Source of the DNA: Bacteroidota bacterium
GTDB lineage: Bacteria > Bacteroidota > Bacteroidia > Chitinophagales > Chitinophagaceae
Assembly (NCBI GenBank): GCA_005883855.1
Contig: VBAU01000074.1
Location: forward strand, 1 to 6,145
DNA length: 6,145 nt
Direction: 5' to 3'
The notes below the pieces were generated by a model that had not been told where the DNA came from, made no database searches, and saw only the letters and a list, made by a program, of their open reading frames with translations. This document shows positions 1-5,774 of this stretch, piece after piece. Each line of letters opens with the position of its first letter. The first letter of the stretch is position 1. A program made the translations under genes and the position numbers.

Positions 1-775
1 TCCCCATCCACACTTTGAACTCAGTTACTTTCTCGCGGCTCACGATGGCTTCTTTATCCACGGCCGGTTTTAAATGGAGCAGGAGACGGTTACCGAAATA
101 ATCGTGTATCTGGTCGATACTATTAATAGAAACATAAAATGCGCGGCTTATTCTAAAATATCGGTCGGGATCTAACATCTCTTCCAGCTCATCCATTGTG
201 TAGTCAACTACAAACTTTCGATTGTCATAGGTTTTAAAGAAATTCAGTCGTCCATCACTGTAGAAGTATGCTATCTCCTCTACATCTACACTCACGAGCT
301 TCTGTGCATGCTTCACAAGAAAACGTTTACGAAAACCCTTGGGTTGCAGTTTGGATTGCAGCTCCTTTACCAGGTTATCGACATTTAAGGAGGCGGAACC
401 GCTCTGGGAACCGTACAACTCTTTCATGTGTCGCAATTTGGTAAGCGCAGCTTGCAGATCTTCCTTTTGAACTGGTTTTAGTAAGTAATCAACGCTGTTT
501 ACTTTAAATGCTTTTAACGCGAATTCATCGTAAGAAGTAGTGAAGATTACGGTGCTTTTTACGTTTACCTTATCGAATATTTCAAAACTCTGGCCATCGC
601 ACAATTCAATGTCCATGAGAATTAAGTCAGGAGTAGGATTATTCTGGAGCCAGTTGACCGAAGAGCGAATACTGTCAGCAACTCCAACCACCTCAGCGGT
701 GCGATCGACTGATTCCAGTGTCTTGCGCAGTTTTTTTACTGCCAGTTCTTCGTCTTCAACTATAAATACTTTCAT
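1..775 (-). CDS. LytTR-family response regulator (C-terminal end cut by window edge)
   Basis: This is the DNA-binding response regulator of the adjacent kinase. Translating the minus strand from the ATG at 775-773 gives 258 residues without a stop before the edge. Residues 1-115 form a receiver domain: acidic cluster E7/D8/E9, phospho-acceptor D55 in LILMD, T79/T80 in FTTSYDE, and K100 in YLLKPV. A linker follows (about 116-148). A LytTR domain covers about 150-255, with FLVKHAQKLV, the EEIAYFYSDGR strand pair and the DRYFRISRAFYVSINSI block typical of the family. The protein is at or near its usual full length (about 240-260), so only a few residues are probably missing. The start is the only sensible one, since MKVFIVEDE is the canonical receiver beginning. 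The gene lies downstream of the kinase on the same strand after a 151-base gap. LytTR proteins bind direct 9-base repeats about 21 bases apart, and such repeats occur before this gene, the kinase and the divergent peptide gene. Confidence 0.95.
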   Translation of the reverse strand, partial: MKVFIVEDEELAVKKLRKTLESVDRTAEVVGVADSIRSSVNWLQNNPTPDLILMDIELCDGQSFEIFDKVNVKSTVIFTTSYDEFALKAFKVNSVDYLLKPVQKEDLQAALTKLRHMKELYGSQSGSASLNVDNLVKELQSKLQPKGFRKRFLVKHAQKLVSVDVEEIAYFYSDGRLNFFKTYDNRKFVVDYTMDELEEMLDPDRYFRISRAFYVSINSIDQIHDYFGNRLLLHLKPAVDKEAIVSREKVTEFKVWMG

Positions 776-790
776 ATTAATGTCCCCATC

Positions 791-813
791 TCCGCCAGAG
801 GCGGATTTTTTTT
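791..813 (+). terminator. Hairpin with T-tract, opposite to the two-component genes
   Basis: TCCGCC (791-796), a 3-base loop AGA, then GGCGGA (800-805) form a perfect 6-bp stem followed by eight Ts (806-813). Read on the plus strand this has intrinsic-terminator form, but no plus-strand gene precedes it; it would only stop antisense RNA entering the kinase. On the minus strand the same hairpin lies in the leader of the response regulator, about 15 bases before its ATG, next to the purine-rich GGCGGAGA that could act in ribosome binding. It could equally be one copy of a dispersed intergenic palindrome. Only the structure is certain. Confidence 0.4.
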
Positions 814-890
814 AAGTTATTTTTAATGTAAGATACGCCGCCATCACTGCCTGGACCATGACCTCCGTCCCTGATTGCTTCTGTCAGTGT

Positions 891-919
891 ATGAATTGCG
901 TATTTGCCAGATGAATTGA
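891..919 (-). promoter_or_regulatory. Degenerate LytTR-type direct repeat before the response regulator gene
   Basis: On the minus strand the 9-mers TCAATTCAT (919-911) and GCAATTCAT (899-891) occur as direct repeats 20 bases apart. The second sits in the 16-base block AATACGCAATTCATAC (904-889), which matches the kinase operator block (2068-2053) at 15 of 16 positions. Compared with the stronger sites, the GTT core is changed to ATT and the spacing is one base shorter, so this may be a weak or decayed site. Its proximal end is 116 bases before the regulator start. Confidence 0.5.
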
Positions 920-926
920 AATAAAG

Positions 927-1979
927 TCACGGTTGAATTAAAGGTACTACCACGGCAAATTCCTTCCCGTCGTCTCTCACGCTGATCTCTTCCTTTTTCA
1001 TCAACCTGTATTTGTTGACAATATTCGCCAGCCCTATCTTATTCGACGAAACCATCCTGTCTTTACGCTGGAGGTTGTTGCTAACTATGAGCTTGCCGCT
1101 GTTTGTGGTCATAATTAGAATTTTCAGCGGCCTATTTTTCATGATCATGTTGTGTTTGACGGCGTTTTCAACCAGCATCTGCAATGTAAGAGGCGGAATT
1201 TGGTAATTCATATAGTGATCATCGATGTTAGTTTCCATGTCAAGGCCGTCGCCATACCTTGTCTTCAGCATATGAAAATAGGACTGAATGAAGTGCATTT
1301 CTGATTCCAGCGTGGTTAACCCCTCTTCATTGGTACGAAGCAAATAGCGATATACCTTGCTCATCTCATCCAGGAACTTCTCGGCTTTCTCAGGATCCTC
1401 ACTGATTAATGATGACAATGAATTCAAACTGTTGAATAAAAAATGCGGGTGTACTTGCCCCTTCAATCCTTCCAGCTGGCTTTGTAAATTCTCTTTCTTT
1501 AGATTTTCAGCCTCGTCTACCAGCCTTCGCCATTTTTCAAAAAAAGCCGCTCCTTCGTTTAGGGTAGTGGCGAGCACATTTAAGAAGATGCCAATCACAA
1601 GGCACCAGCCATACTGATTCATGTTAAGCTGATAGCCGAGGAAATCAATGTAATCATAGCCCCAAAAAATAACACTGATTGCAGCAACCATTATCGCCAC
1701 GTAAGCAAGCAGTCCAATAGATATTCGCTTAAATGTTTGGCTATATTTTGGATAACGATTACCCAGCACTGTGGCCACCATGCCACAACTTACATAGGCG
1801 AGCAGGATGATCGCCAGGGTGAGAAGTGTAGCGAGAAAAAAATCTTTGATACTGGAGAAATATCTGCTGCCGAACATTACATAATTCAGCAAGAAAGCAA
1901 ATGGTGGTAAAACGATTGTGGCAATCAACCCTTCTTTTCGCGAATATGAAAACGGCCGTATCTCCGAAGTCTCACTCAT
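927..1979 (-). CDS. LytS/YehU-type membrane sensor histidine kinase
   Basis: A 350-residue kinase that should phosphorylate the LytTR regulator encoded downstream. Four hydrophobic segments (about 17-37, 46-73, 87-112 and 124-148) anchor it in the inner membrane. A charged, probably coiled-coil linker (149-175) leads to the His_kinase domain. The H-box is VHPHFLFNSLN, residues 176-186; by family precedent the phospho-acceptor is H179 in PHFLFN. The N-box is LQMLVENAVKHN (266-277), and a GLAN glycine box lies at 316-319, as in the reduced ATPase domain of this family. There is no recognisable extracellular sensor domain, so the signal is unknown and is probably read by the membrane part. The start MSETSEI is supported by a Bacteroidota-like promoter ending about 30 bases upstream; I see no Shine-Dalgarno site. 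A LytTR-type operator 76 bases upstream suggests autoregulation. The reading frame stays open for 49 codons after the TGA, but the protein already ends like its relatives (EFAVVVPLI). Confidence 0.95.
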   Translation of the reverse strand: MSETSEIRPFSYSRKEGLIATIVLPPFAFLLNYVMFGSRYFSSIKDFFLATLLTLAIILLAYVSCGMVATVLGNRYPKYSQTFKRISIGLLAYVAIMVAAISVIFWGYDYIDFLGYQLNMNQYGWCLVIGIFLNVLATTLNEGAAFFEKWRRLVDEAENLKKENLQSQLEGLKGQVHPHFLFNSLNSLSSLISEDPEKAEKFLDEMSKVYRYLLRTNEEGLTTLESEMHFIQSYFHMLKTRYGDGLDMETNIDDHYMNYQIPPLTLQMLVENAVKHNMIMKNRPLKILIMTTNSGKLIVSNNLQRKDRMVSSNKIGLANIVNKYRLMKKEEISVRDDGKEFAVVVPLIQP

Positions 1980-2010
1980 ATTCCAATTTCAATGCAAGTT
2001 AATAGATACC

Positions 2011-2039
2011 CAAAGGAATATCCGTGGCAGGGCGACCAA
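2011..2039 (-). promoter_or_regulatory. Bacteroidota-type promoter for the kinase gene
   Basis: On the minus strand, TTG (2039-2037) is followed after 18 bases by TTCCTTTG (2018-2011). This matches seven of eight positions of the Bacteroidota -7 box TAnnTTTG with near-ideal spacing to the -33 TTG. Transcription would begin near 2003, giving a leader of about 25 bases. The LytTR-type repeat pair lies 15 bases upstream of the -33 element, a position suited to an activator. Confidence 0.5.
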
Positions 2040-2054
2040 TTGTCGATTCAAGGT

Positions 2055-2084
2055 ATGAACTGCGTATTCTCCGGAATGAACTGG
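2055..2084 (-). promoter_or_regulatory. LytTR-type operator upstream of the kinase gene
   Basis: On the minus strand, CCAGTTCAT (2084-2076) and GCAGTTCAT (2063-2055) are direct repeats exactly 21 bases apart, start to start, with a 12-base spacer. This is the known architecture of LytTR-domain binding sites, whose published consensus is [TA][AC][CA]GTTN[AG][TG] twice with a 12-13 base spacer; each half fits at eight of nine positions. The proximal end is 76 bases before the kinase ATG. Binding by the neighbouring regulator is inferred. Confidence 0.7.
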
Positions 2085-2191
2085 ATGATCAAACTACGAA
2101 TAAGGTGGGAGACTATAGACCGTGCCGTTGAGCCGCCGGAAGGTCGCCACGATGGACCTTTTAACCGACATTCATTCACGAATCAGATCTG

Positions 2192-2221
2192 CCAGTTCAT
2201 CCGCCTAAGGGCTCAGTTCAT
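2192..2221 (+). promoter_or_regulatory. LytTR-type operator upstream of the small peptide gene
   Basis: On the plus strand, CCAGTTCAT (2192-2200) and TCAGTTCAT (2213-2221) are direct repeats 21 bases apart with a 12-base spacer. The second half fits all nine positions of the LytTR consensus. The site mirrors the kinase operator: same core octamer, same spacing, oriented toward its own gene, and ending 79 bases before the ATG at 2300. The four exact CAGTTCAT copies that I found in the window are these two pairs. Confidence 0.7.
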
Positions 2222-2299
2222 TACGATCACTCTTTCCTTTGGCGGTAACCTGTATGATCTTTATGTCGTCATATCATTAAACCTTTAAAAAATAAAAAA

Positions 2300-2491
2300 A
2301 TGGAAAAGACAAGATTCACAATGAGGTTCATAATCCTGCTGGCATCGTTTCCAGTCCTCATTTTCTCAGAATTAACCAGGGAAGACAAGGGAACAACTGA
2401 ACAAAAGCAATCCACAGTAGAGACAATCTCACAAAAGAATGACGTGGCTGCTGTCAGTTATCATTCACCCTTTCTGCAAGCGATATTATAA
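2300..2491 (+). CDS. Small secreted peptide, putative LytTR target
   Basis: A 63-residue protein of no family I recognise. The N-terminus is a signal peptide: basic n-region with K3, R5 and R9, hydrophobic core 10-22 (FIILLASFPVLIF), and possible cleavage after S23. The remaining 40 or so residues are polar, rich in E, K, Q and T, with a hydrophobic tail (YHSPFLQAIL); there is no cysteine, so it is not a lipoprotein. An alternative start is M8 (2321). The leader just before the ATG is A-rich, as is common in Bacteroidota, without a Shine-Dalgarno site. Support for a real gene comes from the signal peptide and from a LytTR-type operator 79 bases upstream in the correct orientation. It is divergent from the kinase and 76 bases ahead of the esterase gene. 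It could be a signalling peptide, a small envelope-stress protein or a leader gene; none of these is shown. Confidence 0.6.
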   Translation: MEKTRFTMRFIILLASFPVLIFSELTREDKGTTEQKQSTVETISQKNDVAAVSYHSPFLQAIL

Positions 2492-2506
2492 TTCAAAATA
2501 TCGTTT
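2478..2506 (+). other. AT-rich hairpin across the peptide gene stop codon
   Basis: CGATATT (2481-2487) and AATATCG (2497-2503) form a 7-bp inverted repeat. It extends to 10 bp with one G-U and two A-U pairs, around a 9-base loop that contains part of the TAA stop (2489-2491). Only three Ts follow, so it is a poor intrinsic terminator. It may be a processing or partial attenuation point between the peptide and esterase genes. Confidence 0.3.
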
Positions 2507-2567
2507 CCTTGCCCCTCGTATCGTCCCTTTACTCAAATCTGGAAACAAAATTGCTTTCGGATGAAAC

Positions 2568-3902
2568 ATGGAAAGATATGCTGGGCAGAAAACGAAAGTA
2601 AACGAAAAGGATGTTGTTGAAAACATCAAGAAGTCTTCTCACGTCTTAGAGCATCAAACAGATCTTTCTCCTCTTTTTGATCGAATTGGCGATGCAAGAA
2701 TTGTAATGTTGGGCGAAGCATCGCACGGTACTCACGAATTTTACACCTGGCGCACTTTCATCACACAAAAGCTAATAGTAGAAAAGGAATTTAACTTTAT
2801 TGCGGTCGAAGGAGACTGGCCGGATTGCTATCGCATAAATCGTTACATAAAAAATTCTCCGGATTCGAGTAACAGCGCCCGTGACGTGTTACATCAAATA
2901 TCACGATGGCCAACCTGGATGTGGGCCAACTGGGAAATAGCAGCGCTAGCGGAGTGGCTCTACAAATTCAATTCAACATTATCCCGCAACACAAAAATCG
3001 GCTTCTATGGGTTAGACGTCTATAGTTTGTGGGAATCAATGGAAGCGATCATAAGTTATCTGCAGCGCGTGGATCCAAAGGCATTGAGAAAAGCACAAGA
3101 CGCTTATCAATGTTTTGAACCTTATCGCAACGATGAGGGCCGCTCCTATGCAAGAGAATCACAATTTGTACCGGAGATCTGCGAGAACGAAGTGGTGGAT
3201 CTTTTGAAAGAAATTCAACAAAGAATTCCCCAATACGATGGCGATTACGAAAATGTTTTTAGCACAGAGCAAAATGCCCTGATTACCGTCAATGCAGAAA
3301 AATACTACCGTGCAATGGTAGCGGGCGGGCCGCATTCATGGAACGTACGCGACCGGCATATGGCGGATACACTTGATCGATTGCTGAAATTTCACGGTGA
3401 TGATTCAAAAGTGATAGTATGGGAACACAACACCCACATTGGAGATGCCAGGGCGACGGACATGAGTGAAGAAGGAATGTACAATATCGGCGAATTAGCC
3501 CGTCTGCAACATCATGAAAAAGGTGTGGTGTTGGTAGGCTTCGGCACCTATGCTGGAACAGTTATCGCTGGCAGAAGTTGGGGAGCAAAAATGACGCGCT
3601 TGAAAGTCCCGGAAGCAAAAAGAGCGAGCTGGGAATATTTGCTGCATCAGTGTGGTAATCAAAATCGATTACTCATTATGGATGACTTTGCGAACGACCT
3701 ATTCATGGAGAATCATTTCGGTCATCGCGCCATTGGCGTTGTTTATAACCCGGAATACGAAAAGTATGGTAACTATGTTCCGAGTGTTTTACCATTGCGC
3801 TACGACGCATTTATCTTCCTGGATCAAACCGATGCTCTGCACCCGCTGCACATACTTCCCGACGGACACCTGGTACCGGGGACTTATCCGTTTGGCGAAT
3901 GA
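2568..3902 (+). CDS. Erythromycin esterase-family hydrolase
   Basis: A 444-residue cytoplasmic protein of the erythromycin esterase (Ere) superfamily. The active-site set is present with the spacing known from EreB. E50 and H53 lie in GEASHG (compare E43 and H46, the latter the proposed general base). R62 is in TWRTF (compare R55) and E81 in VEGDWPDC (compare E74). H287 and H290 are in WEHNTHIGDA, the region of EreB H285. No signal peptide is seen. Many chromosomal members of this family do not act on macrolides and their substrates are unknown, so I call a hydrolase, not a resistance gene. The start at 2568 is the first ATG after an in-frame TGA (2562-2564); no Shine-Dalgarno site is visible. 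It lies 76 bases after the peptide gene with no strong terminator between them, so shared transcription is possible. Its stop is 3 bases from the stop of the converging tatD-like gene. Confidence 0.9.
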   Translation: MERYAGQKTKVNEKDVVENIKKSSHVLEHQTDLSPLFDRIGDARIVMLGEASHGTHEFYTWRTFITQKLIVEKEFNFIAVEGDWPDCYRINRYIKNSPDSSNSARDVLHQISRWPTWMWANWEIAALAEWLYKFNSTLSRNTKIGFYGLDVYSLWESMEAIISYLQRVDPKALRKAQDAYQCFEPYRNDEGRSYARESQFVPEICENEVVDLLKEIQQRIPQYDGDYENVFSTEQNALITVNAEKYYRAMVAGGPHSWNVRDRHMADTLDRLLKFHGDDSKVIVWEHNTHIGDARATDMSEEGMYNIGELARLQHHEKGVVLVGFGTYAGTVIAGRSWGAKMTRLKVPEAKRASWEYLLHQCGNQNRLLIMDDFANDLFMENHFGHRAIGVVYNPEYEKYGNYVPSVLPLRYDAFIFLDQTDALHPLHILPDGHLVPGTYPFGE

Positions 3903-3905
3903 CCA

Positions 3906-4673
3906 CTACAAGGAAAATAGTTTCTTTGCATTTTGGCTGGTAATCGTCGCAATTTCCTGGACCGACACGGCTTTGACTTCAGCCAATTTTTCAGCGATGT
4001 ATTTAAGGTAGCTGCATTCGTTTCTCTTACCGCGAAATGGAACCGGGGCGAGGTAAGGAGCATCCGTCTCTAAAATGATGTTATTTAGATCGATCTCTTT
4101 GAGAACGACATCCAGCCCTGATTTCTTAAACGTTAGCACACCGCCTATCCCCAAGTAAAAGTCCAGATCGATAATCTTTCTTGTCTGTTCGATGGAGCCG
4201 GAAAAACAGTGGAAAACTCCTTTCAATTTTCCTGTTTGATTCCTGTCGACCATGCCGATGCATTCATCAATCGAATTACGGGAATGGATAACAACCGGAA
4301 TTTCGTATTCCAACGCCCAGTCTATCTGCCGTTGAAATACCTCGTATTGTTGTTTTGTATATGTCAGGTCCCAATAGAAGTCAAGTCCTGTTTCGCCTAC
4401 CGCGACAAACGGTCTTTTTTGAAGCCATTGCTCAACTATTCGTAGCTCCTCGCTATAATTTTCCTTGACCGAACAGGGGTGAAGCCCCATCATGCTCACG
4501 CACCTTCCCGGAAATTCAGCTTCCAGATTCAGCATTTGGTGATGGGTGGAGTTATCTATCGCAGGCATTAGCATTTTTGTAATACCTTCACTCTCAGCGC
4601 GGCCCATCATCGCCGGACGATCCGGGTCAAATTCATCGGAATAAATATGGCAGTGGGTGTCTATTAAGCTCAT
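3906..4673 (-). CDS. tatD: TatD-family metal-dependent hydrolase (DNase)
   Basis: A 255-residue cytoplasmic TatD-family nuclease, the usual length. The TIM-barrel metal ligands are all visible: D5, H7 and H9 in DTHCH, H65 in GLHP, E94 in VGETGLDFY, H130 in VIHSR, H155 in HCFSG, and D204 in LETDAPYLAP. The substrate-side loop PFRGKRNEC (212-220) carries Cys where the family usually has Pro. Members act as Mg-dependent 3'-5' exonucleases or DNases in repair and DNA turnover; some are linked to D-aminoacyl-tRNA quality control, so the exact role is uncertain. The start MSLIDTHCH is the canonical position, with no visible Shine-Dalgarno site. The gene converges with the esterase and diverges from the lipoprotein gene over 100 bases. 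Whether it is the YcfH, YjjV or TatD subtype cannot be decided from the sequence alone. Confidence 0.93.
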   Translation of the reverse strand: MSLIDTHCHIYSDEFDPDRPAMMGRAESEGITKMLMPAIDNSTHHQMLNLEAEFPGRCVSMMGLHPCSVKENYSEELRIVEQWLQKRPFVAVGETGLDFYWDLTYTKQQYEVFQRQIDWALEYEIPVVIHSRNSIDECIGMVDRNQTGKLKGVFHCFSGSIEQTRKIIDLDFYLGIGGVLTFKKSGLDVVLKEIDLNNIILETDAPYLAPVPFRGKRNECSYLKYIAEKLAEVKAVSVQEIATITSQNAKKLFSL

Positions 4674-4773
4674 TATCAGGCAAAACTCTCTAAAAATTTC
4701 TAATATACAGTTAAACTTTTTTCAATAAAGATCATCTTAATACCGTTAGATATTGTCTATAAAACTATAGTTT
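4674..4773. promoter_or_regulatory. AT-rich divergent spacer between tatD and the lipoprotein gene
   Basis: This 100-base spacer must hold promoters for both genes. I find no clear TTG/TAnnTTTG pair in either direction. The best for tatD is GAGTTTTG on the minus strand (4688-4681), with CTG 19 bases before it, which would give an almost leaderless mRNA. A perfect 12-base palindrome, AAACTATAGTTT (4762-4773), directly precedes the lipoprotein ATG. One such palindrome is expected by chance in a window this size. Confidence 0.4.
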
Positions 4774-5721
4774 ATGAAGATCGCACGTATCCATACCCGT
4801 TTGCTGACTGCAACCTGCCTGATCACCGTCCTGGTAATATTTTCGTGTAAGAAAGAAAACAGCGGGACCCTGGCGCCCCAGGATGAAGAACAAGCCAACG
4901 TGGCGGCGACTGAATCGGATGCTGACGCGGAGAACGTATTTGACGGTGTTTTCAATGATGTGCTAGGGGTAAACAAGGATGTGGCACTTGGAGGAACGGG
5001 CATTTTCGGTCGCAATGATGCCAGCGGTTACGAACCTTCCTATTCAAACGGCCGCATAATTAACACTACCCAGTTACCTTCTTGCCTCAATGTTACTATC
5101 GAACATACGACCACCAACACATTTCCTATCCAAATAATACTCGATTTCGGAAGCACGGGTTGCGTGGCAAACGATGGTCACTCGCGCAAGGGTAAGATCA
5201 TCATCACATATTCAAATCGCTTGCTGTATCCTGGAGCTACGGCCACTGCTGCATTCCAGGACTTTTACATCGACAGTACTTTCATTGAAAATTGGTCCAC
5301 TCTTAAGATCTCCAATATTGGAACACAGGATAAATTACAATTCCAGGTTGACATTGACACAAGACTTAGCAAAGCAACCGGGAACTATAGTGAATGGCAT
5401 AGTTCGAAGACCATCAAACAAACGCTAGGCTCTACAACCAGCTCTCCGCTTGATGATGTTTTTGCAATTGAAGGTTCGGCCACGGGTAAGGTAAGAAGAA
5501 GCGACATTATCGTTGCATGGGAAGCACAGGTTACTAAGCCATTGGTAAAAAAGTTCAGTTGTCACTGGATATCAGACGGAACCGTAAGCATTCGCCGGGC
5601 GAATCTCTCATCAAATTCGCAATGGGTCGGCACCCTTGACTATGGATATCGATATGGGAATTGCGACAACCGTGCACTCCTTAAAATCAATGGCGTGAAC
5701 CACGAAATTACTTTGCGCTAA
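4774..5721 (+). CDS. Uncharacterised Bacteroidota-type lipoprotein
   Basis: A 315-residue envelope lipoprotein of unknown function. The signal peptide (1-24, basic n-region KIARIHTR, hydrophobic 15-23) ends in the lipobox VIFSC, with C25 the lipidated cysteine; CKKEN after it does not suggest inner-membrane retention. A low-complexity acidic linker (36-55, E/D/A-rich) follows. The folded part has two related motifs: LDFGSTGC with DGHSRKGKI (123-142), and near the end GTLDYGYRYGNCDNRA with NG (286-307). The remaining four cysteines, C104, C130, C263 and C297, could form disulfides after export. I recall this DFG-x-GC / DG-x-x-R-x-GKI / GxCDN pattern from hypothetical lipoproteins of Bacteroidota, but no function is known to me. 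The start is the only ATG giving a proper signal peptide. A strong hairpin terminator follows the gene. Confidence 0.85.
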   Translation: MKIARIHTRLLTATCLITVLVIFSCKKENSGTLAPQDEEQANVAATESDADAENVFDGVFNDVLGVNKDVALGGTGIFGRNDASGYEPSYSNGRIINTTQLPSCLNVTIEHTTTNTFPIQIILDFGSTGCVANDGHSRKGKIIITYSNRLLYPGATATAAFQDFYIDSTFIENWSTLKISNIGTQDKLQFQVDIDTRLSKATGNYSEWHSSKTIKQTLGSTTSSPLDDVFAIEGSATGKVRRSDIIVAWEAQVTKPLVKKFSCHWISDGTVSIRRANLSSNSQWVGTLDYGYRYGNCDNRALLKINGVNHEITLR

Positions 5722-5774
5722 TTCAAAAATAATTTTACCTTTAAACCAGTTTTCATAGGGTACGGATTAAAAAC

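Larger units (their letters stand above)
776..926 (-). promoter_or_regulatory. Kinase-regulator spacer with possible internal promoter
   Basis: The 151 bases between the kinase stop and the regulator start are long for a LytS/LytR pair, where genes usually touch. The spacer holds a degenerate LytTR-type repeat pair (891-919) near the kinase end and a GC-rich hairpin (791-805) near the regulator start. A weak Bacteroidota -7-like element, TATCTTAC on the minus strand, lies near 830. The spacer may give the regulator its own promoter, but no convincing -33 element is visible and the function is inferred. Confidence 0.4.
1980..2299. promoter_or_regulatory. Divergent intergenic control region (kinase / small peptide)
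   Basis: These 320 bases separate the divergent kinase and small-peptide genes. They contain two oppositely oriented LytTR-type operators (2055-2084 for the kinase, 2192-2221 for the peptide gene) and a promoter-like pair before the kinase. Between the operators (about 2085-2191) is a weak hairpin, AAGGTC (2140-2145) / GACCTT (2155-2160). The plus-strand TTCCTTTG at 2234-2241 repeats the kinase -7-like octamer, but it lies only 12 bases after its operator, so I cannot place the peptide promoter firmly. A 98-codon plus-strand frame at 1992-2288 runs through the region; I do not consider it a gene. Confidence 0.7.

Noticed and set aside
540..815. 91-codon plus-strand frame opposite the response regulator
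   Set aside because: Antisense shadow of the receiver domain; low-complexity serine-rich translation.
812..859. 15-codon minus-strand ORF (MVQAVMAAYLTLKIT) preceded by GGAGG
   Set aside because: The GGAGG is only 2 bases from the ATG, too close to act as a ribosome-binding site, and the peptide has no other support.
2006..2128. Plus-strand stretch reading RPIVDSRYELRILRNELDDQ, protein-like in composition
   Set aside because: It has no ATG start, stops after about 40 codons, and contains the kinase operator. The apparent protein character comes from the repeats.
2140..2160. AAGGTC/GACCTT inverted repeat as a terminator
   Set aside because: A 6-bp stem with a 9-base loop and only four Ts, with no upstream gene on that strand, is too weak to call.
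1992..2288. 98-codon plus-strand open frame in the divergent region
   Set aside because: It has no ribosome-binding signal and no family resemblance, an odd composition rich in W, M and N, and it begins 13 bases from the kinase start. It also runs over the kinase promoter and both LytTR-type operators. The DNA is better explained as regulatory.
2568..3902. Calling the esterase a macrolide resistance gene (ereA/ereB)
   Set aside because: The catalytic residues match, but the family is broad and chromosomal members often lack macrolide activity. There is no integron, transposon or resistance context here.
3652..4011. 119-codon plus-strand frame across the esterase/tatD junction
   Set aside because: It overlaps the 3' ends of two well-supported genes in another frame and has no recognisable domain.
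4746..5015. 89-codon minus-strand frame opposite the lipoprotein start
   Set aside because: Antisense shadow of the signal peptide and acidic linker; serine/alanine-rich translation without a start context.
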